NCBI GenBank assembly: GCA_037039685.1
Contig: JAWNGF010000002.1
Location: 6,696,001-6,760,000, forward strand
Source: Ceratobasidium sp. AG-K
Lineage: Eukaryota; Basidiomycota; Agaricomycetes; Cantharellales; Ceratobasidiaceae
Length of the DNA: 64,000 bases
Direction of reading: 5' to 3'
Shown here: positions 48,294 to 59,348 of the stretch, in pieces
Position numbering within the stretch: the stretch's first letter is position 1
Layout: each line of letters starts with the position of its first letter
Notes under the pieces: generated by a model
What the model saw: the letters and a program-made list of their open reading frames with translations, nothing else
Told to the model about the DNA's origin: nothing
Database searches by the model: none
Program-made: the position numbers and the translations under genes

Positions 48294-50047
48294 ATGGTCG
48301 CCCACACGGCAGTCGCTCTCTTGTTCTCGCTTTCAGCGGCCGGAACCGCCTTTGCTCACGACGCTCGTCAACACCGCCACCTGGCGCGTCAAGATCCCCA
48401 TGCCATCCCTCCTCTGGCGGAAATTACCCAAGGCATGCCAACAGAGCCTCCGGTGCCGCTCTCAGCGACTCCAGTTGCGGGCTCGCCACCTGCAGTCTCG
48501 GGAGCGCCCAACCTCCCAGCCAGTGAGTGCATATGCGCGCTAATCATCGAGTCAGAAATTGAAAATCTTCTCAGTCCCTGACATGTCGTCCTACCCACCG
48601 GCTGGTCAGGCAATTCCCATCGATTCCCCCCAAGTCAAGGAATGGCTAGCCGAGATCGCTGCGTCTGGTGTGCAGATTCCGGATATTCCTCCCAACAAGC
48701 CTCTTCCAGATGATGCCACTGGCGAAACCCTCTGCTCGCTCAACAAGGATGCTGCCGCCGCGGGAGGTGCTTCTGGTTCTTGCTGGTGGAGTTGCACAAG
48801 CTGCACGCGGGAGACCGATCTCGTAACCTGCCCCGACAAGTTGGCTTGGGGATTAACGTGAGTGGTGGTTCCATGTTTCGCCAAGACCGAGGCTGAATGA
48901 AATGTTCTGAATTTAGCTTCGACGACGGTCCATCCCCTTACGTGAGTCTCCGCTTGGATGAAATTGTCGAAAATGGCTAATTACAATCCGTTGAAATTCT
49001 TCAGACGCCCAAGGTTCTAAACTACCTCTCCGAGAAAAACCTAAAGGCTAGTTTCTATGTGATTGGTGCCAACGTTGTCAACCACCCGGAAATTTTGCAA
49101 GCGACCTACCAGGCTGGACACGAGGTCCGTTGCTATGCGCAGAGTCCTAAATCACGTCTAATACCTCGTTTTATCTTAGATTTCTAGCCATACCTGGACC
49201 CACCCCCAACTCACCACTCTCTCGAACGAGCAGATTGCAGCCGAGCTCGGGTGGACGCGCAAGGTTATTCAAGCGGTCCTAGGGGTTACGCCGAAGTACT
49301 TCCGACCACCGTACGGAGATTGCGGTATGTTGTTCCTGTCCCGCACTGCCTGCCGGCAGTATTCTAAGATAAAAATACCTAGATGATCGTGTGCGCGCTA
49401 TTGCCAAGGGGCTTGGTCTCACCCCCGTCATCTGGACTCAAGGGTTTGATACTGATGGTGAGCGCATTCAACCTTAACCAACTGTTCCATGGCTAACAAT
49501 CGCGACAGATTGGTCCGTCAACTCCGGGGGTGTATCAACTCAGCTCATGGAGGGCTATAACAAGATGCTCGAGACGCTTCCCACCCTCAACGACGGTGTC
49601 ATTAGTCTTCAACACGACTGGTACCAGGGCACTGTCGATCTCGCTGTCGGTTACTTTTTGCCTGCTGCGTGAGTGAATATTTTCTCGTCTAGAGCGCTAA
49701 TCTAACATCTATCCCCCACATATAGTCTCTCGCATAACCCCGCACCCAACTTCCAGAGCGTGATCCAGTGCCAACACCAGCCCCTTGGAGCCTCGTACCT
49801 CGAGACCAGCGGAGCCGCGGCCGGAACCGGAAACACTCCCGCTGCAAACACTACCAACACCGTTACCAGTGCCCCAGCCGGCACTTCGACCACCAAGGCC
49901 GCAAGCAACTCGAAAGCGGCGGCCAGCGGTGTTAGCACCTCCTCTGCCTCGCCCGCTGCTCCGTCGGCCAACTCGGCCACGATAACGGGTGCTTCGGGAT
50001 TGTTTGCCGTGGGAGTGGCGGCTGTTTTGGGTCTCATTGGTGCATGA
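48294..50047 (+). CDS. cda: Chitin deacetylase, GPI-anchored type (CE4)
   Basis: Polysaccharide deacetylase converting chitin to chitosan at the cell surface, used in wall remodelling and in hiding chitin from hosts. Exons: 48294-48522, 48575-48857, 48917-48941, 49005-49124, 49180-49324, 49383-49457, 49509-49668, 49726-50047, giving 452 aa. Signal peptide is about 1-21. The NodB motifs are in order: TFDDGPSPY (171-179; D173 base, D174 metal), SHTWTHP (222-228; metal His223 and His227), RPPYGD, DTDDWS and ISLQHD. A Ser/Thr/Ala-rich stretch then ends in a hydrophobic tail (GLFAVGVAAVLGLIGA), typical of a GPI-attachment signal. All eight exons join in frame with GT-AG introns. Metal ligands and catalytic residues are present, so the enzyme should be active. 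Confidence 0.94.
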
Positions 50048-50287
50048 GCGGCGTGCTTAGATTTCTTTGGACTTTCTTGTATCTGGTTATGTTTTGGTTT
50101 CGATTTGCTTTGACGTACGGAGCCTGTGCTAGTATAGTTATTTGCACAATATACCATATATATTGGCGTGTCCCTTTGCGGCGATCGTTCATTCTGGGGA
50201 CAAACAAGTAACTACATGCAATAAGAAATCTTAACAAAGATCGGGCGGATTGGCCGGAATCGATTTGAGGCGAAAGGTCGCAGCATA

Positions 50288-51777
50288 TTACGGATAGACA
50301 TTCGAATCATGGTCAGGGAAGTCTGGGTCCATCCTTCCGAGTTGCGTGGAGGAGGCATGTTTTATGAATGGTTCGAGTTGGACAAAATCGTCTCCCAAGT
50401 CGCCAAATAACTCAAACACGCACGGGTCCATGGAAGGTGCGAACGAGCTCGCGCTCGAGGCCAGGGTCGATCTTAGATAAGTCTCGAGAACATCGGCCAC
50501 ACGTTTGTTTCCAATTGATCCATTCATTATATGCAGCTCATGGGGCCCAGTGTATGTCTTGGGCCACAGAGCGGGAGTTCGACCCGCCGGGGGACTGTGT
50601 CCATAGCTATCCAACGCGTTACAACGGAGGATCAGGGTATCGAAATCGCGGCATGATGATAGGTATTCATTGATTCGAAATTTAGGGCCGGTATTAAAGA
50701 TGCGTAATTGTTTGACCTGGCAGCGCTCAAGGAATGCTCGACAGCCAGAGAAGATTCGCGGCCTCCATATAAATCGATTGATAGAGATAAGCGCTGCGAG
50801 GGCACAGAAAGCTTTGTTAGAAGGCAAGATAGCCCAAAGACCCTTTGTATCTGCAAGTGTTTGAGCTGGGTCAAGGCTAGGTTAGCCGCCTCATTTGGTG
50901 ATGAGTATATCATAATTTCTCGGAGTTTCAGAATTTGAAGCCATGGACATGCCGAGAGGGTTTGAAGCAAGGACGGAGCCGTCGTGCCGGCACTCTCAAG
51001 CTGTAACACAACGAGGTTATGGGACACGAGTTTCAGTCGATGTGAGAACCCCCCTCTAAGGCGTAGTACACGGATGGACTCTGCAAGCAAATCCCAAAGT
51101 TGTTGACTCATCACACCCCTCCTAAGGTCTATAACCTTCGTAAGGTCATCATGCAGCCAGATTATTAGTGTACGGACGGACCCAGCTTGTCCGTGTGCCA
51201 TCCAAGCGGAGACCAGTCGGCGAACTCGACGAGGGTGACTCTGGTTGAACAGGTTGAATGATTCGACGCGCCTGAAATATGGTTGGAGGCACTCTACTAT
51301 CATACTCATGCCCGAGTCAGAAATATTTTTCTGGCCATCGACCCAAATACTTAAGGGTGCATCCTGGGTACGTCGAAGGAACAACTGCGCAAGGTCGCGG
51401 GACTTCATAGAGTCTTTCATAGCCCCAAGTGTCAAGTGTACATGCGACCAGAGCGAAGAGGTACCAAGAGTGATAACGCGCCAGTAGCTGCAAATTTGAG
51501 ATAAAGCAAGTGGCTGCTTGTGATAATCATGGAGTTGAGATGGATTAGCTGGGGGACAGGGATGACATGGTTCTTGCCACATAATCAAGCAGAAAATTTG
51601 GAGCAGAATCTCTGGTGGGAGCTTATCGGCCAATGACCTTGTAGTCTGGGTAGCGGTTCCTCCAGCTTGCTCATTGATGAGTTGATTGACTTTTTGTGTT
51701 GAAGAGGCTGAGTTCTGGGGATCCTCGCTTGGAGGGAGGTAACGTGCTGTCGAAAAATCATCATTGTTGGCGGACAT
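50288..51777 (-). pseudogene. F-box protein with one frameshift
   Basis: Intronless minus-strand gene. From the ATG at 51777 the first frame has an N-terminal F-box (LADKLPPEILLQIFCLIMW ... LALSQICSYWRVITLGTSSLWSHV). A long leucine-rich-like region follows, ending near 50737 in LAVEHSL. A natural continuation (ERCQVKQLRIF ... HDSNVYP, stop at 50288) lies in the next frame. One missing base near 50737 explains the break; no intron fits. The first frame otherwise reads on to a stop at 50632. F-box proteins of this kind recruit substrates to SCF ligases, and a SKP1-like gene lies 4 kb away. It is either a young pseudogene or a sequencing error; the rest of the frame is clean. Confidence 0.75.
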
Positions 51778-53036
51778 GCCAGCAGGTTTCAAACAGTGCA
51801 ACGTGATTAGCGGACCAGATGGACTGCAGGGTAAAGGAATTCTGTTGTGGTTGGCCGAGATCTCTACAAATGTGTAAAATATCATTTTATGGTATCAAAG
51901 TGCCCAGTTTCAGTATGATTACCCTTTTTGGACAGGATTTAGTAATATTTATATCGATTTTTGGGACAACTTATCCCACCACCTTGTTTTTCAAATTCAA
52001 GAATCAGACCCAGAGGCTCAGATATTAGGATAGTTTGCACCGAAAATTGGTTGAATCCATACCGAAATTCGATAAAATACCGAATCTGGACGCTTTGATA
52101 CTGAAAAATGGTATTTTTGTCATTCTCAGTGGATATTACTAATAGAGCCCGGGTTTATGTAATGCGCCTGTGAGGCCAAGCCTGGATCTCGACTTCTGGC
52201 TACTTTGCCGTGTCAGCACACAGATACTTCGAAGATTGCCGGTCCCATCACGTCATTGAAGTTAGCCACTGGTTAAGAGTGAGATAAATTATAGGCCAAA
52301 TTACTCTCTTTGTGTCTGGGTTCCGCCTAAATCCGGCTGAGGTAGTGCGATGATTGTGGATCTGGGGCTTATGGCACACAATCTTGAACATGGTGTACCG
52401 ATTTGATTATGTAAGCTTCCTCTCTAGTGGCTGAAGTGGACATTTTTGGATGTCAGATATATTAAAAGATTCAAATACATTGCTAATATTGTGGAGGTGT
52501 GAAGTCATGACGCATATACCCAGCTCGCAGGGGTACCTCCTTGTGAGAACCTAGAGTTCGATCATTCAACCCGCTCTTGAGCTTTCGGCATAAATGTCAA
52601 CAGGTTTTTCGTACACCTGTGTGTCTCTAGAGGGTTTTGTTTGGCGCGAGTGGTCAACATTCACCTTTTGCGCCTGTGGTCCGTCACGCCGGTAAACTCA
52701 GCGCCTCGGCATTACAGTACGATGAACGTTCCAGCCGGGCGCGAATTGAAAATCATGAGGTACCCCTTGTTTCAAGATAGGTATGCGGGAGCCTTTTCCG
52801 CTTGACTCCCCTTTGGTCATTTCAACGGCGGGTCCGCCTCAGAAATCGTTATTCATATAATCACGTGTATATGCTAAGTATTTACGATATCATCTGCTTC
52901 GACGGTCATGTAAATTTTAGTAGATTTAAATCATTAATCGAGAAGGGTACTGTGCATGGACAGCAATCCTTTGGTGTTGGTTCTTGCCTGGGTTGTTCGA
53001 GTCATCATTGTTTATGTCAGATGTTGCCGAGATGCC
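51778..53036. other. Intergenic, 1.26 kb
   Basis: AT-rich upstream flank of the F-box gene and left flank of the RecQ/DUF6589 element. No gene is recognised. Confidence 0.4.
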
Positions 53037-53045
53037 GGTCGTTCA

Positions 53046-53252
53046 TAGACTCCTTCCCAGACCTTGAGCACGTGCCGCTCAGGGAAAATACAGGGTTCTT
53101 TTCGCACTGGCTGCGTGCTCGAAGGACTGGCCCCATTCTCCCTGTTTGCATGTATGTACCAGGTTCGCCACTGATGAAGTCGTTCTCGCTGTTACTCCCT
53201 GTGTCACTTTTTCGCATCGCACGTGATCCTACCGGTCATATTCCTGTCACTC
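53046..53252 (+). repeat. Left 207-bp terminal inverted repeat
   Basis: Begins TAGACTCCTTCCCAGACC. It is the exact reverse complement of 58650-58856 and ends 50 bp before the helicase ATG, so it likely contains the helicase promoter. It contains CACGTG and is open in the helicase frame, so a longer N-terminus starting inside the TIR cannot be excluded. Confidence 0.95.
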
Positions 53253-53302
53253 GCTTGTATCTATCCAACGACTTTCTTTATTCTTACCGTCTAACGTCTA
53301 AT

Positions 53303-56038
53303 ATGGGGTCTGTTACCCCTGTTTCTTCACCTGAAATCACCTTGAAAACGCTCTCAACTCTCGGTGTTACACCATGCAAGTTCCAGACTCAAGTCTGCGA
53401 TCTTCAGCTTCAAGGTCGCCACTGCTTTTTGATCTCCCCGACCGGTTCAGGGAAGTCGCTCTCGTTTTTGATGCCATTTATCTGGCAGAGGACAGGTGTA
53501 TGCATTCTAATTTCGCCTCTTCAATTACTTGGCAACCAGCACGCTACACATCCTTGGATCGAAAAGCTTGGTATCCGGGCAATCAACCTGACGGCTGAGA
53601 CAACATCTGACAGTTTATTTAAGGTATGTATGTCCAGAAATTTCCGCTCTACACAAATTAACCACAGTCCCATTGTTTATTGCAGGATATTGCAGCAGGA
53701 AAATACCACCTAGTTGTGGCGTCCCCCGAATACGTCGAGCAGGACTCACGATTCCGGAAATATCTGTGGGACTCGGCGAGCTTTCGAAAGCAGGTGACAC
53801 GCATTGTATTTGACGAGGCCCATTGTGTTATGGACTGGGGAGGATTCCGACCAGCATACAGGCGCCTTCGGTTTCTCCGCCCTCTTCTCCCCGACGCAAC
53901 CTTCCTTGCTCTTTCCGCCACACTCACTCCGACTATGGTTGCTGAACTTAAATCCCTACTTGGGCTATACGATGTCAAGGTCATTCGCCGCTCAAACGAT
54001 CGACTCAATGTTGCCCCTGTCGTCAAACCTATGAAGTATACACTTCAATCCCTCCATGACCTCGCATTTCTGATTCCCCTTGGTGTTGATCTCACCGTGT
54101 GTCGCCCGCCAAAGTTCATGCTGTTTGTACAAAGCAAAAAAATGTGCCAACGGGCTGGGCACTTCCTCCGGGCACGATTGCCACCAGATGATCAAGACCG
54201 TGTGCTTTGGGTTCATTCGGAAATGACGAGTGGCTTCAACCAACGCACAATGGAAAAACTTCGAAACAGTGAGATCTACGGGGTAGTCTGCACAGACGTG
54301 GCAGGAATGGTAAGTTGTTTGCTTACATTGACTTGCTTCGAGTAGAATAATCTACATTTGACAGGGAATTGATATTCCCGATGTGGTTTTATCTGTACAA
54401 TACCAGGTACCAGACAAACATTGTACACATTACCAGCGTTCGGGGCGTTCGGGGCGCGATCAGCAGCGATGGGCGTATTCAATACTTCTGGCCGAGAAAA
54501 AGTACCTTGACAAGACCAAGCAAATGCAGTGGGAGCAGGCCAGAAAGGCACAAGAAACGAAACAGAAGAAGAAGCGGAAGGCCGAGGCCACACTTGAGTC
54601 GCCCAAGCCATCTCAATCACCCCGTGTCAACCTGCCAACTGGTTTGGCTCAGGCCAGTGATGTTACTGTCAAGCTGGAAGAGGACGTTGAGAGCAAACCT
54701 GTCCCTGTGATCCTAGCTCCCGTTACACCTAAACAAAGCCAGAAAAGGCTTGACATTGAACCAGTCATGGATCAGTACATTAATGCGCACTCTCGTGGGG
54801 GGGCATCGGCAACAGGAGATGCCCAACCAAGTTGTCGCCGCTCAGCTGGGAACAGCTTCTTTGGGAATCCATCAGTTCCTAAAGGTGTGTGCTTCTTTAC
54901 ATTCGTGATTGGATTGATCTTCACCACCACTCCAGTGGGCGACGACAACTATTGCTGTACACGTTGCTGTCCTCCAACACCCCCTCCCGACAGGTGCTGC
55001 GACATGTGCAACCCTCTCCTTGCTGACACTTTAACAGGGTGTGTTTTAAAAGAACCCCCACCATCAACCAACCGAGCCCCAGCACAGTCAAAAATACCCG
55101 CCAACAAAGCTAGTGACTGGACAGATGCTGACGTTGGGCTAAAAGAGGCACTCTGCTTTTGGCGGGATCAAGCCGCTGAGGCACGATGGGGTCCAAATCA
55201 CCTGGTTGGGGGACTGGGGATCCTCAGCAATCAGCAAGTCAAGCGTATTATTGAACTTGCCCGACTCCAAATTGTTCCCACACTCTCCGACTTCACAAAA
55301 GAGTTGAAATGGCTCTACATGCCTGTCTATGGTGCCGAAGTGCTCTCGATTGTTCACAGTTCCCACCCTCCTCGCAAGCCCCAGCCTCCAACCATTCCCC
55401 ACAACCCCATCTCAATAATCACCCAAGCAGATGGAGTTCCAGGCAATGTCCTAGTTAAGACTCCAAAGCCACCGGTTTGTACCAGCTGCTTCCAGGCTGG
55501 TCATATCCGTAAGTGTGTCCCTATCAATTTACTAATGGTTGGCGTTGATTCCTGTTTCCCCTGCTGTAAAGGCTCAAGCCTCTCGTGCCCAAATAAAATT
55601 GCCAGACTGGCTCGTGGATCGAGTGATGATATTGGTCAAATAGCCTGTACAACACCATACCCAAAAGGCCTCAATCCATTGCCCACTTCAACGTTCTGGA
55701 CACCTGTCCATCCTCCAGCCACCACAAGTAATCCACATCTTTCCTCATCGCTCAACTATAGTCGCAGTCCAACAAACCCACCAGTCCCTACCACGTATCA
55801 TTATCAATATTTTGATCATGCTAATACATTGCCCGCAGCCCATGTTTCCCCTGCCTACTCATCTACAGATAGGTCCCACTGCTCTGGCCGTGCGTCCTCC
55901 TCTGCCGCACCACCTTTTGCTTCTTCCTCCGCACCATCTTCAACACTAAACCACAATTTGCCAGGCATATCCAGTGCTGCATTCATACCTGCAACAAACG
56001 CATTGACGGGGGTGGAATTGAGGGGTCGCCCAGGATGA
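53303..56038 (+). CDS. RecQ-type superfamily 2 DNA helicase of the TIR element
   Basis: ATP-dependent DNA helicase. Exons: 53303-53623, 53686-54309, 54365-54884, 54936-55508, 55572-56038, giving 834 aa. The motifs are complete and in order: I, SPTGSGKS (K51); Ia, LISPLQLL; II, VFDEAHCVMDWG (D150-H153) followed by the RecQ-like GFRPAYRRL; III, LALSATLT; IV, KFMLFVQSKK; V, VVCTDVAGMGIDIPDV; VI, YQRSGRSGRDQ. The C-terminal 450 residues are a Lys-rich region, a cysteine-rich patch (CCTRCC ... RCCDMC) and a second putative zinc knuckle (CTSCFQAGH), likely DNA binding. The final 60 codons overlap the opposite gene and are low-complexity, so the true 3' end may lie earlier. Its place inside TIRs suggests a role in transposition or repair of the excision site. 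Confidence 0.85.
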
Positions 56039-58624
56039 TGTATGTTCATTTCCTCTCCTTCAAGGTGCCGTCGTAGCATGGCTAAGTTTGTTTTAACGAC
56101 AGGTGGTGGATGACGTATAGTCTGTGGTGTCAAATAAAAATTGTCTTCAACAATGCCGTGCACTGCCTGATAGTCTTTGATTAGTGGCGATTCCTTGATG
56201 AGATTGTCGAGTGTGCGGTTAACACCCGAGCCAGAGTGTAAGCACTTGTGCATGTAGTTATTCCGCTCTACAACCCAGTCCACCCCTCGGAATCCGTCAC
56301 GCTTGCCTGTAGGGTTGGCCAACCAATTCCGCCTGACAATTTCCGACAGCTTGGCTGGCCAGCCTTCATCAAGGTATGTTAAAAAACGAGTGGTGTAGGT
56401 CGCATATTTATGCTTTTTTGTATGGCGCCAGATGTAGACCCAGAAAGGGAGCAAATCTTCGACTCGCTGGATGTCGCCATAGCGTGATGCTCGTGTTGTG
56501 GCTAGGTACAGTAGGCCATCGCGATTAAACATTTGTATCTGGTCCTGGACCGAGTCGGGTTGAGAGAGATCGTCCTCAAACTCATTGGTTGGGTCATACA
56601 TCAACAGTGTAACGTAATTGCGAACCACTTCGCGTGAGACAGCAAGAATATTGTCCCAATTTGGCGTCCAATCTGTCAAAGAGACGCCAAATTTTGTGGC
56701 AACAACTAACCTCCAAGCATCGGCGATTGTGGCAAGCATCAGGTGCTCAATCAGGCTATGGGTACGTCGAAATCCTGGGTTACTGCTGATCTTCCCAATC
56801 TCTCGTGGTCGCAACAGGGTGCAGAGGTGGAAGATGGAGTGCGGGTGGGTAGCATGACCGGTACGGGGTTTGTCGGGCTCGATCCAACGTTGCCAGAGTG
56901 AGTCCGCCATTGCCATGCGGGTGTGGAACCACCCATTGATAAATACTAGGAATTGAAGCCGGTCTACGGCCGTATCTTCAATTTGGCGACTCTGTTGCAA
57001 GCTCCGGATCTTTTCGCCTGTGCCCAGATCACCGTGTACAAGGATAACATGCGACTCAAGGTCTTCGGTACGAGCACCACCCTGTGCAAGCATGTTGCTA
57101 ATTGCTGCAGCGTTCCCGGACGTACTAGAGACACAGATGTTCATGGTCTGTAGCGGTATTTGGGTTGTTTTGGTTGCCGGGAGGACCCTTCGGGCGCTGG
57201 GAGCGCCTAATTCGATACGGCGGAACTTCTCCTTTAGTGCCGGGGGGATTGTCTCGAGGTTATCGTTGAGGAGGATGTCGCGGGCGTGCCAGGCAAATAG
57301 GGACTCGATACTGTCAGGATGATCAGCAGGAAAGGACGCCTTTGCAACCAAACGCATGAGCTTGTCATGCGACAGGGTGACCAGGGGCAGTGATTGGTTT
57401 AGGTTGAATTCAGAACGTGCCCAGACCGCTTGACAGAGGCGTAAGTCGGCTTTGCTGATACCAGAACATAACTGGACGAGTGTCGCAGTAGTCAAGCTGA
57501 CCAGTTTTCCATTATTTGTTGCAGTCGGCTGCTCAGTATCGAATCGAACCTCGAGGTTGTCGTATGCAACAGCCCATAATAGAGTGGCTAGCTTGTTCGC
57601 TAACGCTTTCCTTGCTTCAATCGACATGCTCTGCACCATCCGGTCGATCGACAAGGGAGCAATGCTCAGGCCTACGCGAGAGAATAGCTCAACAATTTGA
57701 GCGGGGGTATTCATCGAGTGCAAAAAGAAACCCGTGACCGCTTGCAGCGCATTACAGCGCATATTGCTGTTGCTCATGCATATAGAAAACAGTGCTATTC
57801 GTCGCTGAAACCACAAGGTGAGTACAATGTTACTGGACCTGCTAAGAATGCATAAGGCTCACTACATGTGTTCGTTGTAACTGTCTCTGGACTGCATTTC
57901 CAGTTCGGGCCTTTTTCCGTGCCCCATCGGCCGTGTTCTCTGCACCCGGCTGCCCACCACCAGTCGCTGCGTCAACGTTGCCGTTACCTCCAGGTTCTTC
58001 ATCTATATCCAACCAGTAGTCATCCTCAAGGTATCCTCCCCAGTCCTCGTCCGGCATATCCTCTACGGTCTCCAACATCTCAGCCTGTCCTCGGGTTTGT
58101 GTATTACGGCCAATAGAAGCTGGAAAATCGCATCCATTCAGGTGGGTAATTTTGGTTAAGTAGTCGCCTTGTTTATTGCTTGATTTGGCGGCGTGTTGGG
58201 CGGAGACGGCGTTAAGCAACACGCCAAACAGCTGCCATAGGGACGGGCAAGTCTCCTCAAAAATTTTCGCCATTTTCATGCTTGAAAACCCGTGGAACTG
58301 TGAAGGTGAGGCATGCGCCACATTGAAATGAAACCCAGCGGACGAGGTCAAAAGTTTGTTGATTTCGAGAGCGTATGCTCTACATGCGATGTTTCGAGCG
58401 ATTAGGTTGATTGTAGGCGCAGTTTTGGGGGTAGAAATGAGCGCATGGACAATATTGTTGAGCGTGGCGGGCTGGCATAGGTTTTCACGGAGGGTATATG
58501 CATGCCCGGTGAGCTCGTTTGACTGCACAACCCCAGTTACATAAGTACAAAGTAAATCACCAAGTGTAATATTATTGTCTACAAGTAATTGGGAGATGAG
58601 ATTGAGCTGTCGGTGAGAGACCAT
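55855..58624 (-). CDS. DUF6589-type protein, candidate transposase
   Basis: Two exons on the minus strand (57863-58624 and 55855-57804) with a canonical intron give 903 aa. I recognise it as resembling the fungal DUF6589 family, common in basidiomycetes and of unknown function. The N-terminal third is helical with an acidic linker (about 190-235). The second part has AYDN (D336) with VRFDTEQPT, then HVILVHGDLGTG (D513), then HLCTLLRPREIGK and a C-terminal charged region. Spaced aspartates in beta-strand-like settings fit an RNase H-like DDE transposase, but this is inference; I cannot fix the third acidic residue. The ATG lies 26 bp inside the right TIR. The 3' end overlaps the helicase coding region by 184 bp. 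The frame is intact. Confidence 0.8.
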
Positions 58625-58649
58625 TTTTTTCGTGGCGCGGAGCGTGCAA

Positions 58650-58856
58650 GAGTGACAGGAATATGACCGGTAGGATCACGTGCGATGCGAAAAAGTGACA
58701 CAGGGAGTAACAGCGAGAACGACTTCATCAGTGGCGAACCTGGTACATACATGCAAACAGGGAGAATGGGGCCAGTCCTTCGAGCACGCAGCCAGTGCGA
58801 AAAGAACCCTGTATTTTCCCTGAGCGGCACGTGCTCAAGGTCTGGGAAGGAGTCTA
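58650..58856 (-). repeat. Right 207-bp terminal inverted repeat
   Basis: Exact reverse complement of 53046-53252. It ends 26 bp from the DUF6589 ATG, so it likely supplies that gene's promoter. Confidence 0.95.
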
Positions 58857-58865
58857 GGTCGTTCA

Positions 58866-59348
58866 TAGTTAATGGCCCACTCGTGGGCTGACACCCAAGC
58901 CCTTGTTTGGCTTGTGCCATGCTCACAAGCCCAGAGAAATTTTCTTGGAGCATCTTGGCATATGGCTGCATGCAACTACTGGGGCGTATGGCCGATCAAC
59001 TATTGCATACATAATTTCACCTATATTATGACGTAGAACCGATTGGCCATGACATACAGCGGCACGGGAAGAACACAATCGAACCTCCTGCCCACTCTTA
59101 CTGCCAAAGGTGGATGTTTGGTCCGAAGCCTACTTCGTCGAGGCATGTTATCGTGATTTGCGGGCGGCGTTCCTGACCGTCCTGGTATGCAAGCGTGGTC
59201 CGGGGTTATCCCGGCCGCCAAGTTGCACTATGCCACCCGCTTTTATAATTCAGTCTGTTTGGGGAAGGGTCTGTTCAGCTCATTATCCTCTGTCTGTTCT
59301 CCGCCAACCTCTCACGCACCACCCTCCTTTCTGATATACCGGTTCAGT
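58866..59348. other. Intergenic, 0.48 kb
   Basis: Right flank of the transposon and upstream region of the membrane protein gene. No gene is recognised. Confidence 0.4.

Larger units (their letters stand above)
53037..58865. mobile_element. TIR transposon carrying RecQ-type helicase and DUF6589 protein
   Basis: Element 53046-58856 (5811 bp) has perfect 207-bp terminal inverted repeats. It is flanked by direct repeats GGTCGTTCA (53037-53045 and 58857-58865). If the outer TAG is counted with the flank the repeat is 12 bp, but the inward TIR on the right also ends in TAG, so 9 bp is preferred. The inside holds two genes only, facing each other and meeting in the middle. No known DDE transposase, tyrosine recombinase, Rep or reverse transcriptase motif was recognised. 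Identical TIRs, a clean target duplication and intact reading frames indicate a recently mobile element. A 9-bp duplication with long TIRs recalls Mutator-like elements, but the protein content does not. Confidence 0.88.

Noticed and set aside
53303..56038. Telomere-linked RecQ helicase, implying a chromosome end
   Set aside because: There are no telomeric repeats in the window, and the gene sits inside exact TIRs with a target duplication.
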